A stretch of DNA of 64,000 bases from Lederbergia citrisecunda (GTDB taxonomy: Bacteria > Bacillota > Bacilli > Bacillales > Bacillaceae_C): NCBI RefSeq assembly GCF_018343695.1, contig NZ_JAGYPJ010000001.1, positions 3,612,511 to 3,676,510 of the forward strand, read 5' to 3'. The position numbers and the translations under genes were made by a program. This document shows positions 1 through 12,120 of the stretch, piece after piece. Position 1 is the first letter of the stretch. Each line of letters opens with the position of its first letter. The notes under the pieces were generated by a model. It worked only from the letters and a program-made list of their open reading frames with translations, was not told the DNA's origin and made no database searches.

Positions 1-16
1 GACGTTGCCAGGCAAC
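1..16 (+). rRNA. rrf: 3' end of 5S rRNA (partial)
   Basis: The first bases, GACGTTGCCAGGCAA, match the 3' end typical of Bacillus 5S rRNA, which closes the terminal helix. A strong terminator follows directly, and yaaC-guaB comes next, as downstream of rrnO in B. subtilis. Only the tail is in the window, so the call rests on a short match plus context. Confidence 0.7.
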
Positions 17-18
17 TA

Positions 19-54
19 AAGACATTATTAGTGGATGTCTTTTTTTTTATTTGA
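19..54 (+). terminator. terminator of the upstream rrn operon
   Basis: AGACAT and ATGTCT form a stem around a 9-base loop and are followed by a run of eight to nine T. It sits immediately after the 5S tail. Confidence 0.8.
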
Positions 55-59
55 AAGGG

Positions 60-240
60 ATTGATGACTTAAACATCACTGATTTGAATCCTAAGTCCTC
101 TATCATCGGATAGTGCCCTAAGTCTCACTACTTTCGCAATGATAAGGTCACTAATCTGATTATTGACGCCCTAAGACCTGCTGTTTTCCACTTTAAAAGT
201 CATCAATCCGGCTAGTGAAGCCTTAAGTACTACCAAGGTT
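60..240. repeat. degenerate short-period repeat, no gene
   Basis: The stretch between the rrn terminator and yaaC holds no credible ORF. A CCTAAG/CCTTAAG motif recurs at about 89, 116, 169 and 221, with spacings of about 53 bases and one half-step of about 27. The period and the CTTAAGTAC word resemble the tandem array at 55.6-56.4 kb, so a decayed copy is possible. The match is by eye only. Confidence 0.35.
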
Positions 241-338
241 TAAGATGAAGGTATAACCAATAATAGTTTAGCAGCCCTTTATGGCTAAAAAATGCGATTA
301 TTGAATCTTTCATCCTACAGTACTTGGAAATCCCCCTG

Positions 339-1328
339 TTACAATAGCTTCCTCCGTAAATACTCCTCTACTAGAAATGGGCCTTTTTTTTCAGTGATCT
401 CTAGGAACGATTTAATTAAAGGGAAATCGGAGTTGGGTGATGTTTTTATTAAATCAATCCACCATTCCGTTTCGTATCGGGAAATCATGCTTAAATTATA
501 AAGTAATAGATAATGTACAATCATATCTGGAAGTACCATATTAGGATATAGTTCTGCAGGCAGATAAAGATTTTGCTTAAAAATATGATAGCGAAAAGGA
601 GGAGAAATGATTTTTTGTTTTTCAAAAGCAGGTAGCGCTAGCCTATCTTCTCTCCAAACTATTTTGCCTGCATATTTTCCCATCAAAAATTCCTTTAGTC
701 TTTTTCCGTCCATAAAATACGATTCATGAATTGTTTTTGGGATTCTCCATTCTTTATCACAAATTTCAAGAGAAATCATATTAGGTTTCCCCAAAATATG
801 CTGCATAGCATCGTCCAACTCGACAATGATGGATAGGAGATCTCCCATGATAAATTTTTCTCCTTCGAGGTGTTTCACGTGGAACAGTTGTTCCGAAAAG
901 AACGTACATAGTCCATTTTTTTGTACTTTTATTTCATCATGTAAAAATTTATAATGGCGTTTTTTTCGTTTCCTCGTTGATACTCCATGTGCTAAAACAG
1001 TTGTTGAATTTGGGTAATACGGATCAACTGTAAGAAGACATGCCTTTATTAAGTGAATGAGGCCGTAAAATAACAAAATGGGTCTGATGGATAATGGCGA
1101 TAAAGATGCTTGTTTATAAAATACTTCCCCTTGTTCAAGATAGAACATAAATGCATAGCAATTGTCATAGCTTTTTGATTCACTATCATCCATCTCCAAC
1201 GCTACATAGCATTTTTTTAAGTAATGCTGAGTCGTTTCAGCGGATTGAAAGATAGTAAAGTGCTTCCAAATATCGTCTTCTATGTACAAGGTTATAACCC
1301 CCAAATTATTTGAAAAATGGAACATCAC
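339..1328 (-). CDS. yaaC: YaaC family protein
   Basis: A 329-residue protein of the YaaC family, whose biochemical function is not established. Identification rests on position, orientation and length: in B. subtilis yaaC lies between rrnO and guaB on the opposite strand at about 315 residues, exactly as here. The product is soluble-looking, rich in aromatic and basic residues, and shows no signal peptide or membrane segment. The minus-strand start at 1328 lies about 70 bases from the divergent guaB start, so the two genes share a short promoter region. Confidence 0.85.
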   Translation of the reverse strand: MMFHFSNNLGVITLYIEDDIWKHFTIFQSAETTQHYLKKCYVALEMDDSESKSYDNCYAFMFYLEQGEVFYKQASLSPLSIRPILLFYGLIHLIKACLLTVDPYYPNSTTVLAHGVSTRKRKKRHYKFLHDEIKVQKNGLCTFFSEQLFHVKHLEGEKFIMGDLLSIIVELDDAMQHILGKPNMISLEICDKEWRIPKTIHESYFMDGKRLKEFLMGKYAGKIVWREDRLALPAFEKQKIISPPFRYHIFKQNLYLPAELYPNMVLPDMIVHYLLLYNLSMISRYETEWWIDLIKTSPNSDFPLIKSFLEITEKKGPFLVEEYLRRKLL

Positions 1329-1337
1329 GTTATATTC

Positions 1338-1366
1338 TTGACAGTATTTTGTCCAATTGATAACCT
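1338..1366 (+). promoter_or_regulatory. candidate guaB promoter
   Basis: TTGACA at 1338-1343 is followed after 17 bases by TAACCT, a poor -10. The perfect -35 box and the position upstream of guaB support it; the weak -10 lowers confidence. Confidence 0.4.
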
Positions 1367-1374
1367 ACTAATAA

Positions 1375-2865
<1,491 letters not shown>

Positions 2866-2914
2866 TTTTTGTCGAAAAAAAGAATTTTATATCATTTTGA
2901 TAACTCAATATTTT

Positions 2915-2963
2915 AATGGTAGAACCATGTGCTCCCATGCTCATGGGATTCTACCATTTTTTT
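2915..2963 (+). terminator. guaB terminator
   Basis: AATGGTAGAA and TTCTACCATT pair around an internal segment that itself contains CCCATG/CATGGG, followed by a run of seven T. Confidence 0.85.
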
Positions 2964-3054
2964 GTTAGAGATGAATTACCATTGTCGTCTACAAAAACAT
3001 CACTATCTATGTTAAAATGACAAAGGTGTACATATAAAGTTGGAGGGCTAACTT

Positions 3055-4398
3055 GTGAAAAAGAGATCGTACAAAATAATTATTGCTTTATCCTTGGCTA
3101 TATTAATGCTATTAAGTTCGATACAATTACCAAATCGCGCTTTTGCGCAGGATTCTTTAAATATAAATGCTGATGCTGCTATTCTCATAGAAGCAAGTAC
3201 AGGTAAAATTTTATACGCCAAAAATGAAGATACGGCCCTAGGCATTGCGTCTATGACGAAAATGATGACTGAATATATTATGTTTGAAGCGATCCATGAT
3301 GGAAAAATTAAATGGGATCAAGAACAAACGATTAGTGATTATGTAAATAAAGTATCAGTTGATACAAATCTGTCCAATGCACCGCTTGAAAAAGGGGAAA
3401 AGTTTACGATTCGAGAGCTTTATGAAGCGATGGCGATTTATTCTGCAAACGGTGCAACAATTGCCATTGCTGAAGCGATTGCTGGTTCGGAAACAAAATT
3501 CGTTAAAATGATGAATAATAAAGCAAAAGAACTTGGGTTGAAAAATTATAAATTTGTTAACTCTACTGGTTTAAATAATCGTGATTTAAAAGGAATGCAC
3601 GCTGAGGGTACGGGTCCAGAAGATGAAAACGTAATGTCCGCAAGGTCTACTGCGCAATTAGCCGCATATTTATTAAGAGACTATCCAGAAGTATTGGAAA
3701 CGACTAGCATTACGAAAAAAGAATTCCGCACGATGCCTGGTAAAATGAATAACTGGAACTGGATGCTTCCAGGATTGGTTTACGGGTATGAAGGAGTCGA
3801 TGGACTTAAAACGGGTACGACTGATTTTGCAGGATATTGCTTTACAGGTACAGCAAAACGCAAAGATTTAAGGGTAATCACCGTTGTCATGAACGCAAAA
3901 AATGCACAAGGACAAGGTGATTACAAATCTCGTTTTGATGAATCAAAAAAAATGATGGAATATGCTTTTACTAATTTCTCCATGAAGGAACTTTATCCAA
4001 AGCATTATACAATCAAGAAAAGCCAATCATTGCCTGTTACGAAAGGGAAGGAAAAGTCTGTAAATATTTACACAGACAAACCTGTAAAAGTAGTTGTCAA
4101 AAATGGTGAAGAAAAGTTATATAAACCAGTTTTTAAGGTTGAAAAAAAGAAACTGAATAAAGAAGGACAATTAACAGCTCCGATCAAGAAAAATGAAGAA
4201 GTAGGTACACTTGATCTTAAATATAGTGGCGAAAATGATTTTGGTTATTTATCAAAGAATTTTGCACCAAAAATTAAAGTGGTCACTCAAGATAAGGTCG
4301 AAAAGGCCAATTGGTTTGTTTTATCGATGAGAGGAATTGGTGGATTTTTCTCTGATATTTGGACAAGTGTCACGAAAACAGTGAAGGGCTGGTTCTAA
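3055..4398 (+). CDS. dacA: D-alanyl-D-alanine carboxypeptidase (PBP5)
   Basis: Membrane-bound penicillin-binding protein 5, which trims the terminal D-Ala from peptidoglycan stem peptides. All three active-site motifs are present: S66-M-T-K69, S130-A-N132 and K252-T-G. A cleavable signal peptide ends near NRAFAQ (about residue 31), and the last ~20 residues form the amphipathic membrane-anchoring helix seen in this family. At 447 residues the length matches B. subtilis DacA. The start is GTG at 3055, preceded by GGAGGG. It is a single gene, as in B. subtilis, between guaB and pdxS. Confidence 0.97.
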   Translation: MKKRSYKIIIALSLAILMLLSSIQLPNRAFAQDSLNINADAAILIEASTGKILYAKNEDTALGIASMTKMMTEYIMFEAIHDGKIKWDQEQTISDYVNKVSVDTNLSNAPLEKGEKFTIRELYEAMAIYSANGATIAIAEAIAGSETKFVKMMNNKAKELGLKNYKFVNSTGLNNRDLKGMHAEGTGPEDENVMSARSTAQLAAYLLRDYPEVLETTSITKKEFRTMPGKMNNWNWMLPGLVYGYEGVDGLKTGTTDFAGYCFTGTAKRKDLRVITVVMNAKNAQGQGDYKSRFDESKKMMEYAFTNFSMKELYPKHYTIKKSQSLPVTKGKEKSVNIYTDKPVKVVVKNGEEKLYKPVFKVEKKKLNKEGQLTAPIKKNEEVGTLDLKYSGENDFGYLSKNFAPKIKVVTQDKVEKANWFVLSMRGIGGFFSDIWTSVTKTVKGWF

Positions 4399-4407
4399 CC
4401 TAGTAGC

Positions 4408-4452
4408 AAAGCAGCTAATTTCAAACCTATGCAGGGATTGAAGTTGGCTGCT
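4408..4452 (+). terminator. hairpin downstream of dacA
   Basis: GCAGCTAATTTCAA and TTGAAGTTGGCTGC pair over 14 positions, with two G-T pairs. The following sequence is only TTCCCT, so it may be an inefficient terminator or an mRNA 3'-end protector. Confidence 0.6.
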
Positions 4453-4518
4453 TCCCTATATTGACACAAAAGTATTTTTATAGTTAACTAAAGTTGGTAT
4501 CATATAATTCCGATAGTT

Positions 4519-4577
4519 TAACTTAATATAGAAAAAGACGCGATTATATATAATCTTATACTTGCACATATTAAGTT
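4519..4577. promoter_or_regulatory. inverted repeat upstream of pdxS
   Basis: AACTTAATAT (4519-4528) and its exact complement ATATTAAGTT (4568-4577) flank an AT-rich centre. A second small hairpin, CGCCA/TGGCG at about 4603-4618, follows. Both lie in the 278-base gap between dacA and pdxS. They may be regulatory; no known regulator is implied. Confidence 0.35.
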
Positions 4578-4676
4578 AAAGCTGTCAGTAAATAGATGAC
4601 GAGGCGCCAGAAAATTGGCGTCATATATTTTAAAAAGAAAAGAATGAACATTTAAACTTTAAAGGGGAGACTGGAA

Positions 4677-5558
4677 ATGAAAACTGGAACAGATCGAGTG
4701 AAGCGCGGCATGGCAGAGATGCAAAAGGGCGGCGTAATCATGGACGTAGTCAATGCGGAACAGGCAAAGTTAGCAGAGGAAGCTGGAGCGGTAGCCGTTA
4801 TGGCGCTTGAGCGTGTTCCGTCTGACATTAGGGCAGCGGGTGGAGTAGCTAGAATGGCCGATCCAACCATTGTTGAAGAAGTAATGAAGGCAGTTTCTAT
4901 TCCAGTTATGGCAAAAGCGAGAATTGGTCATATTGTGGAAGCTCGCGTTTTGGAAGCGATGGGTGTTGACTATATCGATGAGAGTGAAGTTCTAACCCCT
5001 GCAGATGAAGAATTCCATTTAAATAAAAAGGAATATACTGTTCCATTTGTGTGCGGCTGCCGCGATTTGGGCGAAGCTGCTCGCCGTATCGGTGAAGGTA
5101 CTTCGATGCTTAGAACAAAAGGAGAACCAGGAACAGGCAATATTGTTGAAGCGGTTCGCCATATTCGTAAAGTAAATGCGCAAGTGCGTAAAGTGGTAAA
5201 TATGAATGAAGATGAATTGATGACGGAAGCGAAATTACTTGGCGCTCCGTATGAACTTTTACTTGAAATTAAGCGACTTGGCCGCTTACCGGTTGTGAAT
5301 TTCGCAGCTGGTGGGGTAGCGACTCCTGCGGATGCAGCTTTAATGATGCAGCTTGGAGCTGATGGTGTATTTGTAGGATCAGGAATTTTCAAATCGGAAA
5401 ACCCTGCTAAATTCGCTCGTGCCATTGTAGAAGCGACAACTCATTATCAAGATTATGAATTGATTGCAGAGCTTTCAAAAGGATTAGGTACTGCTATGAA
5501 AGGTATTGAAATTTCTACACTATCCAAAGAAAATCGTATGCAAGAGCGCGGGTGGTAA
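4677..5558 (+). CDS. pdxS: pyridoxal 5'-phosphate synthase, synthase subunit
   Basis: PdxS condenses ribose 5-phosphate, glyceraldehyde 3-phosphate and ammonia (from PdxT) to PLP in the DXP-independent vitamin B6 pathway. The protein is 293 residues, close to the family norm of 294. The two active-site lysines are visible at K80 (VMAKARIGH) and K148 (RTKGEPGTG). It assembles with PdxT into a 12+12 complex in characterised bacteria. The gene is followed one base later by pdxT, so the two are translationally coupled. The ATG is preceded by GGGGAG. Confidence 0.98.
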   Translation: MKTGTDRVKRGMAEMQKGGVIMDVVNAEQAKLAEEAGAVAVMALERVPSDIRAAGGVARMADPTIVEEVMKAVSIPVMAKARIGHIVEARVLEAMGVDYIDESEVLTPADEEFHLNKKEYTVPFVCGCRDLGEAARRIGEGTSMLRTKGEPGTGNIVEAVRHIRKVNAQVRKVVNMNEDELMTEAKLLGAPYELLLEIKRLGRLPVVNFAAGGVATPADAALMMQLGADGVFVGSGIFKSENPAKFARAIVEATTHYQDYELIAELSKGLGTAMKGIEISTLSKENRMQERGW

Positions 5559-5559
5559 T

Positions 5560-6192
5560 ATGATTACGATCGGCATACTTGGATTGCAGGGAGCGGTTCG
5601 TGAACATGTAAACGCCGTAGAACAGTGTGGAGCGAAAGCAATCATTGTAAAAACGGTCGAACAATTAGCCGAACTTGACGGATTAATTCTTCCTGGCGGT
5701 GAAAGTACAACAATGCGCAGATTGCTCGATAAATATCATTTTATGGAGCCTTTAAAAGAATTTGCGGCAAGTGGAAAGCCGATGTTTGGTACATGCGCGG
5801 GGTTAATCCTACTAGCAAAGCGGATCGGCGAGGCTAATGATGTCCATTTAGGTCTCATGGATATCACGGTTGAACGGAATTCTTTTGGCCGCCAGGTAGA
5901 CAGTTTCGAAGCTGATCTTACAGTAGCGGGAGTAGCAGACTCCATGACAGCCGTTTTCATTAGAGCGCCGCATATTGTTGAAGCTGGTGAAAATGTTGAA
6001 ATTCTTGCTAAATATAACGGAAGAATTGTAGCGGCGAAAGAAGGACAGTTCCTTGGGTGTTCCTTCCATCCTGAATTAACGGATGATACACGTTTAACCC
6101 AGTATTTCATTGATATGTGTAAAGATGCTAAAGAAAATACTGAAAAAAATATTGATATCGATATAAATGTTGCAATCGACGTTTCGATATAG
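5560..6192 (+). CDS. pdxT: pyridoxal 5'-phosphate synthase, glutaminase subunit
   Basis: The class I glutaminase partner of PdxS, releasing ammonia from glutamine. The triad is visible in FGTCAGLIL (nucleophilic Cys) and SFHPELT (His and Glu). I place the start at ATG 5560, one base after the pdxS stop, because the N-terminus [16 protein letters not shown] is the family's and a longer reading would overlap pdxS. At 210 residues it is about 14 longer than B. subtilis PdxT. The extra C-terminus is a low-complexity Ile/Asp-rich tail, and the DNA encoding it also carries the serS promoter. Confidence 0.96.
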   Translation: MITIGILGLQGAVREHVNAVEQCGAKAIIVKTVEQLAELDGLILPGGESTTMRRLLDKYHFMEPLKEFAASGKPMFGTCAGLILLAKRIGEANDVHLGLMDITVERNSFGRQVDSFEADLTVAGVADSMTAVFIRAPHIVEAGENVEILAKYNGRIVAAKEGQFLGCSFHPELTDDTRLTQYFIDMCKDAKENTEKNIDIDINVAIDVSI

Positions 6193-6198
6193 TATAGT
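6170..6198 (+). promoter_or_regulatory. serS leader promoter inside the pdxT 3' end
   Basis: TTGCAA at 6170-6175, a 17-base spacer, then TATAGT at 6193-6198. The -35 lies within the last pdxT codons and the -10 starts right after the stop codon. It sits about 20 bases upstream of the T-box 5' end. Confidence 0.6.
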
Positions 6199-6214
6199 AT
6201 GAAGAAATTTATCA

Positions 6215-7754
<1,540 letters not shown>

Positions 7755-7760
7755 TAAGAG

Positions 7761-7797
7761 AACCCTGTGAAAAAATCTCACAGGGTTTATCTTTTTA
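7761..7797 (+). terminator. serS terminator
   Basis: AACCCTGTGA and TCACAGGGTT pair around AAAAAATC and are followed by TATCTTTTT. Confidence 0.8.
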
Positions 7798-7799
7798 GG

Positions 7800-7828
7800 T
7801 TGACTTTATACTTTATCGTTGGTACAAT
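7800..7828 (+). promoter_or_regulatory. tRNA-Ser promoter
   Basis: TTGACT at 7800-7805, 17-base spacer, TACAAT at 7823-7828, placed 16 bases before the tRNA 5' end. Confidence 0.75.
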
Positions 7829-7843
7829 ATTTTTTGTTGCTAT

Positions 7844-7936
7844 GGAGGAATACCCAAGTCTGGCTGAAGGGATCGGTCTTGAAAACCGACAGGCGGGTTA
7901 AACCGCGCGGGGGTTCGAATCCCTCTTCCTCCGCCA
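7844..7936 (+). tRNA. tRNA-Ser (anticodon TGA)
   Basis: Complete class II tRNA with the long variable arm. Acceptor GGAGGAA pairs with TTCCTCC; the anticodon TGA is at 7880-7882; the T loop reads TTCGAAT. The terminal CCA is encoded, unlike in the three other tRNA genes of this window. Same position as in B. subtilis, just after serS. Confidence 0.97.
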
Positions 7937-7964
7937 TAACTAACATGCATAATATTGGAGATAG

Positions 7965-7999
7965 AAAACCCGTTGTGAACAGACAACGGGTTTTTTTTA
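7965..7999 (+). terminator. tRNA-Ser terminator
   Basis: AAAACCCGTTGT and ACAACGGGTTTT pair around GAACAG and continue into T8. Confidence 0.9.
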
Positions 8000-8117
8000 T
8001 TTTCTTATTAAAAAGGCTATAGTCTAGTACCAAGACTTTGTCCCTTTTCCTAGGATAAGTCAACATCGACAGACCAATATCCCTGCACCAAAAACTATGT
8101 AGATGAACAATGCTTTT

Positions 8118-8768
8118 CTAATGCTTTTGGATTTTATTTGAAATTTGTTCCACAATGGACTCCAAAGAAGTTTGATCATTTAGTAAATCATAATCCTTAA
8201 TATTCAACTTCATCACTGGGCATAAATCGAAGCAACGAATCCAGTTTTCATATCGATTATGTAATTCAATCCAATATTCATCTGATGTTTTTGTTTCCAT
8301 AGGCCTTCCTCGCAAGTGTATGCGCTCTAAAATATATTCAAGCGGACCATCGAGATAAATGAGCAAGTCTGGCTGAGGAAAATAAGGGGTAAGCACCATC
8401 GCTTCAAATAAATTTACATATGTCTGATAATCAATTTCCGTCATCGTCCCATTTTCGTAATGCATTCTTGCAAAAATATCGGCATCTTCATAAATGGAGC
8501 GGTCTTGAACAAATCCTCCACCTGCATCATATATCCGTTTTTGCTCCTTAAAGCGTTCAGCTAAAAAATATATTTGTAAGTGGAAACTCCAACTTTTAAA
8601 ATCCTCGTAAAACAGATGAAGATAAGGATTCACGTCTACTTGTTCAAAAGAAGTTTGAAATTGTAGAGCATTAGCTAGTCGTTTCGTCATCGTCGTTTTC
8701 CCTACACCGACTGTTCCGGCAATTGTAATAATGGAGTTTTCAGGTATATGGTATTTACGTATATCCAT
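8118..8768 (-). CDS. dck: deoxyadenosine/deoxycytidine kinase
   Basis: Phosphorylates deoxyadenosine and deoxycytidine in the salvage pathway. The 216-residue protein has a P-loop TVGVGKTTMTK near residue 20, the DRS motif QDRSIYED typical of the dNK family, and an arginine-rich lid (HLRGRP). It is the downstream gene of a two-gene operon with dgk: its ATG shares one base with the dgk stop codon (TAATG). Which of the pair is dck is assigned from B. subtilis order (yaaF, then yaaG on the minus strand). Confidence 0.92.
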   Translation of the reverse strand: MDIRKYHIPENSIITIAGTVGVGKTTMTKRLANALQFQTSFEQVDVNPYLHLFYEDFKSWSFHLQIYFLAERFKEQKRIYDAGGGFVQDRSIYEDADIFARMHYENGTMTEIDYQTYVNLFEAMVLTPYFPQPDLLIYLDGPLEYILERIHLRGRPMETKTSDEYWIELHNRYENWIRCFDLCPVMKLNIKDYDLLNDQTSLESIVEQISNKIQKH

Positions 8769-9391
8769 TAAATAGAGCTCCTTTTTTCTATTGCTGGTTG
8801 CATGAATGAAAATATCGTTTTTAGATCATCTGGATTCCCTACAAAGTCTATATCGGTTACATCAATTCGAAGTACTGGTGCAGGGAACTTTTCCATAAAC
8901 TCTTCGTAATCAACTGATAGCTGTTGAAGATAAAACGGATCCATATTATGTTCAAAGTGCCTTCCTCGCTTTTTTATTCTATCCATTAATATATTTATGT
9001 CTGCGGTCAAATAAATAATCAAATTAGGTTTAGCAAAATCATGGGTGAGGATATGGTAAATTTGTTCGTATTTTTGATATTGATTGGGATTTAACGTTCT
9101 TTTAGCAAAAATGATGTTTTTTAAAATGTGATAATCGGCAACAACAGGGCGTCCGACACGTAAATAATCCTTTTCCATATCACTTAGCTGTTTATAGCGA
9201 TTGCAGAGAAAAAACATTTCTGTTTGAAAAGCCCATTCGTTAATATTTTCATAAAACTTATGCAAGAATGGATTTTCTTCCACAATTTCTTGTAAAAAAT
9301 AATAACCAAATTGTTTGGATATCGTACTTGCTAAAGAAGTTTTCCCAACCCCAATAGGTCCCTCAACAGCGATAAAAGGAATTCGTTCCAT
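8768..9391 (-). CDS. dgk: deoxyguanosine kinase
   Basis: Salvage kinase for deoxyguanosine, paralogous to the adjacent dck. At 207 residues it carries the P-loop GPIGVGKTSLA at about residue 11, the ADY variant in VVADYHILK where dck has DRS, and the lid segment IKKRGRHFE. The pair provides all purine and cytosine deoxynucleoside kinase activity of this locus in B. subtilis. Start ATG after GGAGG on the minus strand; first gene of the operon. Confidence 0.92.
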   Translation of the reverse strand: MERIPFIAVEGPIGVGKTSLASTISKQFGYYFLQEIVEENPFLHKFYENINEWAFQTEMFFLCNRYKQLSDMEKDYLRVGRPVVADYHILKNIIFAKRTLNPNQYQKYEQIYHILTHDFAKPNLIIYLTADINILMDRIKKRGRHFEHNMDPFYLQQLSVDYEEFMEKFPAPVLRIDVTDIDFVGNPDDLKTIFSFMQPAIEKRSSI

Positions 9392-9473
9392 TAAAAAACC
9401 TCCCCATGTTTTATATACATGATATCATTGGGAGGAATTGGGAGAAACGATTGTGAATGAATCTCCCTCAATA

Positions 9474-10757
9474 TTATTTTTTGACTACGTTAAAATTATC
9501 CGTAATTAATAGCCAGTTTTGTGGGAAGGATAGTCCAAGCTTCCAATAACTTACCCCTCGAAGCTTTAGCTCTTTTACGAGGTCAAATTTAGCTTGTATC
9601 GATCTTGCATCTTCGAACCATACTTCATGCTTTTTCCCGTCCTGTGCTGTATACGTAAAAAAGGGTGCCTGGGCTTTTTGATCGTATTGGATAGAGACAT
9701 TGTTGGCAGCTGCTATTTCAATTGCTCGTTGCGGACTAACTGCTTTGGCCGTTGTTCCTTGTACAAACGGGAGTGTCCAATCGTATCCGTATAAATTTTG
9801 TCCCATAAATATTTTGTTCGAAGGGATTTCGGTAATTGCATATTCCAATACATCACGGACTGGTCCTATAGGAGAGACCGCCATCGCTGGCCCACCACTA
9901 TAACCCCACTCATACGTCATGATGACAACATAATCTACAATTTCCCCATGTGCCTTATAATCATGTGCTTCATACCATTCCCCTTTTTGAGTGGCGCTTG
10001 TTTTTGGAGCAAGTGCAGTCGAAATCATTAAACCCTCATTATGGAATCGGTCTCGGGCAGTACGTAAAAAACGATTATACGCTTCACGATCCGTAGGTAA
10101 GATTCGTTCCAAGTCAAAGTGGACATCACCGAAGCCAACACGTTTTGCTTCTTTAATAATATTATTTAAAAATGTGTTTTGAACCTGTTGATTCGTAAGG
10201 AGAACATGACCTAATTCAGAACTGAATTGCCCAGCTTCCTGATTGGCAACGACCATTACTAAAGTGTTCCGATTTGCACTAGCGATGGATGGGAAATTAT
10301 TCAGTGGAGGGGCTGTCAATGACCCATCCTTCTTTGCTAAATACCCAAAAGGTGATAAATACGTTAAATATGGAGCAGCTTGCCTTGCACTCGTTTCTAG
10401 AGTTGGAGAGACCGTTTTACCTAATGGTTCAACATAGGCATTGAATTCTCGATCTGATTTTGGTTTTTCAGGAATGTATAGACGTAAGCCAACATAAATC
10501 GGTTGATTCACTTGAATTCCATTAATACGGGCTAATTCTTCGTAGGGAATTCCAAATTTGCGCCCAATCGACCAGAGGCTGTCCCCACTTTTGACCCAAT
10601 AGAAACTACCTACGATTGGAATGACTAAAGCCTGGCCAACGACAAGTTTATCTGGATTCGGAAGATCGTTTGCTTCTGAAATAGTGTTGGCTGGTAGACT
10701 GTACATTGAAGCAATGGATGTCAATGTCTGATTAGCCTCAACAATATGAATTTGCAT
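9474..10757 (-). CDS. sleL: spore cortex glycosidase, LysM-LysM-GH18 (SleL/YaaH)
   Basis: Cortical-fragment-degrading N-acetylglucosaminidase acting on muramic-lactam peptidoglycan during germination. Two LysM domains occupy residues 1 to about 95 (each with an N-P or N-G turn such as ARINGIQVNQPIY). A glycoside hydrolase 18 barrel follows, with the family motif seen as VHFDLERI (catalytic Glu in DxxE form). No signal peptide is visible, as expected for a protein made in the mother cell and assembled into the spore. The length of 427 equals B. subtilis YaaH. The RBS AAAGGAGGT is near perfect. Confidence 0.95.
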   Translation of the reverse strand: MQIHIVEANQTLTSIASMYSLPANTISEANDLPNPDKLVVGQALVIPIVGSFYWVKSGDSLWSIGRKFGIPYEELARINGIQVNQPIYVGLRLYIPEKPKSDREFNAYVEPLGKTVSPTLETSARQAAPYLTYLSPFGYLAKKDGSLTAPPLNNFPSIASANRNTLVMVVANQEAGQFSSELGHVLLTNQQVQNTFLNNIIKEAKRVGFGDVHFDLERILPTDREAYNRFLRTARDRFHNEGLMISTALAPKTSATQKGEWYEAHDYKAHGEIVDYVVIMTYEWGYSGGPAMAVSPIGPVRDVLEYAITEIPSNKIFMGQNLYGYDWTLPFVQGTTAKAVSPQRAIEIAAANNVSIQYDQKAQAPFFTYTAQDGKKHEVWFEDARSIQAKFDLVKELKLRGVSYWKLGLSFPQNWLLITDNFNVVKK

Positions 10758-10775
10758 GGAATACCTCCTTTAACA

Positions 10776-10856
10776 TAGAAAAGTGCAAGCGCCTTGCTCA
10801 TCGACGTACAAACCCACAGGATGTAGGTCCGTCGATAGGCGCTGGAGCTAGACACT
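10776..10856. repeat. dispersed intergenic repeat, type A
   Basis: An 80-base element bounded by GCAAGCGCC and GGCGCTGGAGCTAGAC, with an internal ACGTA...TCCGTCGA inverted segment. The same words recur at about 19.5-20.0, 37.8, 43.9 and 62.4 kb. Confidence 0.75.
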
Positions 10857-10913
10857 ACAACTTAAATTAACAATAAAAGCTATTGTAGATTTTATTATCC
10901 TTAGAACCAAAGT

Positions 10914-10929
10914 AATGGTTATAACCATT
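10914..10929. promoter_or_regulatory. perfect 16-base palindrome upstream of tadA
   Basis: AATGGTTATAACCATT is its own reverse complement. It lies about 85 bases before tadA with no gene overlapping it, so an operator is possible. No regulator is identified. Confidence 0.3.
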
Positions 10930-11014
10930 TTATGAAGGGAAAATTGGGAATAGACATGATTTCAATAAAGATGTTTTGTAAAATAAAGATATTGACCGTA
11001 TAAGGAGAAACTAA

Positions 11015-11500
<486 letters not shown>

Positions 11501-11513
11501 TCCCGTTGAAACA

Positions 11514-11542
11514 TTGATTTTTTAGAGGGAAAATAGTATACT
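11514..11542 (+). promoter_or_regulatory. SRP RNA promoter
   Basis: TTGATT at 11514-11519, 17-base spacer, TATACT at 11537-11542. It would start transcription about 40 bases before the mature RNA, consistent with the 5'-processed precursor known for B. subtilis scRNA. Confidence 0.65.
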
Positions 11543-11586
11543 AAATTATGCGCTAACTACTTGCGCAATTGAATATGGTATCAATT

Positions 11587-11859
11587 TTGCCGTGCTAGAC
11601 GGGGAAGTAGCGGAGCCCTGTAACCCGCAATCCGCTCCAGCGGGGTTGAATTCCTTCCCGAGGCTGTTGTACTGTAGGGTCTGCCTCAAGTAAGTGGTGT
11701 TGACATCTGGGTCCTGCGCAATGGGAATCCATGAACCATGTCAGGTCCGGAAGGAAGCAGCATTAAGTGGAACCTCTCATGTGCCGCAGGGCAGCCTGGA
11801 TTGAGCTAACTGCTTGAGTAACGCTTATGGTACACAGTCAGAGGAAGGTGTGCGGCAGT
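11587..11859 (+). ncRNA. scr: signal recognition particle RNA (long Bacillus type, scRNA)
   Basis: RNA scaffold of the signal recognition particle. The conserved domain IV is plain in GTCAGGTCCGGAAGGAAGCA (about 11740-11759), with its GGAAG asymmetric loop and closing tetraloop region. The ends TGCCG and CGGCA pair. At about 272 bases it is the long Alu-containing form of Bacillus, not the short 4.5S form, and the tadA-scr-dnaX order is that of B. subtilis. Ends are set by helix closure and may be off by a few bases. Confidence 0.96.
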
Positions 11860-11873
11860 TTAAATTGTATATA

Positions 11874-11905
11874 AAAACCCATTCACTTGTGAATGGGTTT
11901 TTTTG
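11874..11905 (+). terminator. SRP RNA terminator
   Basis: AAACCCATTCAC and GTGAATGGGTTT pair around TT and run into T7. Confidence 0.9.
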
Positions 11906-12044
11906 CATATTAAAGTAAAATAAATTGTCATTCCCCGGGAAATAAACTCGAAAAATGGTGAAAATGTGAAATTACTGATGAACATAATTGAAAAATAGGG
12001 GTTATAATAAAAAGATTCTTTTCAACATCATTGGGATATTCATT

Positions 12045-12074
12045 TTGTAAATACCTCCATGGATAAGGTATAAT
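12045..12074 (+). promoter_or_regulatory. dnaX promoter
   Basis: TTGTAA at 12045-12050, 18-base spacer, TATAAT at 12069-12074, 47 bases before the dnaX start codon. Confidence 0.65.
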
Positions 12075-12120
12075 AAAAGGACGAGAACAGAATGGAACGT
12101 AAAAAGAGGAGGGGAGTATC

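Noticed and set aside
9594-10437. Plus-strand ORFs opposite sleL
   Set aside because: Antisense shadows of a clearly coding gene.
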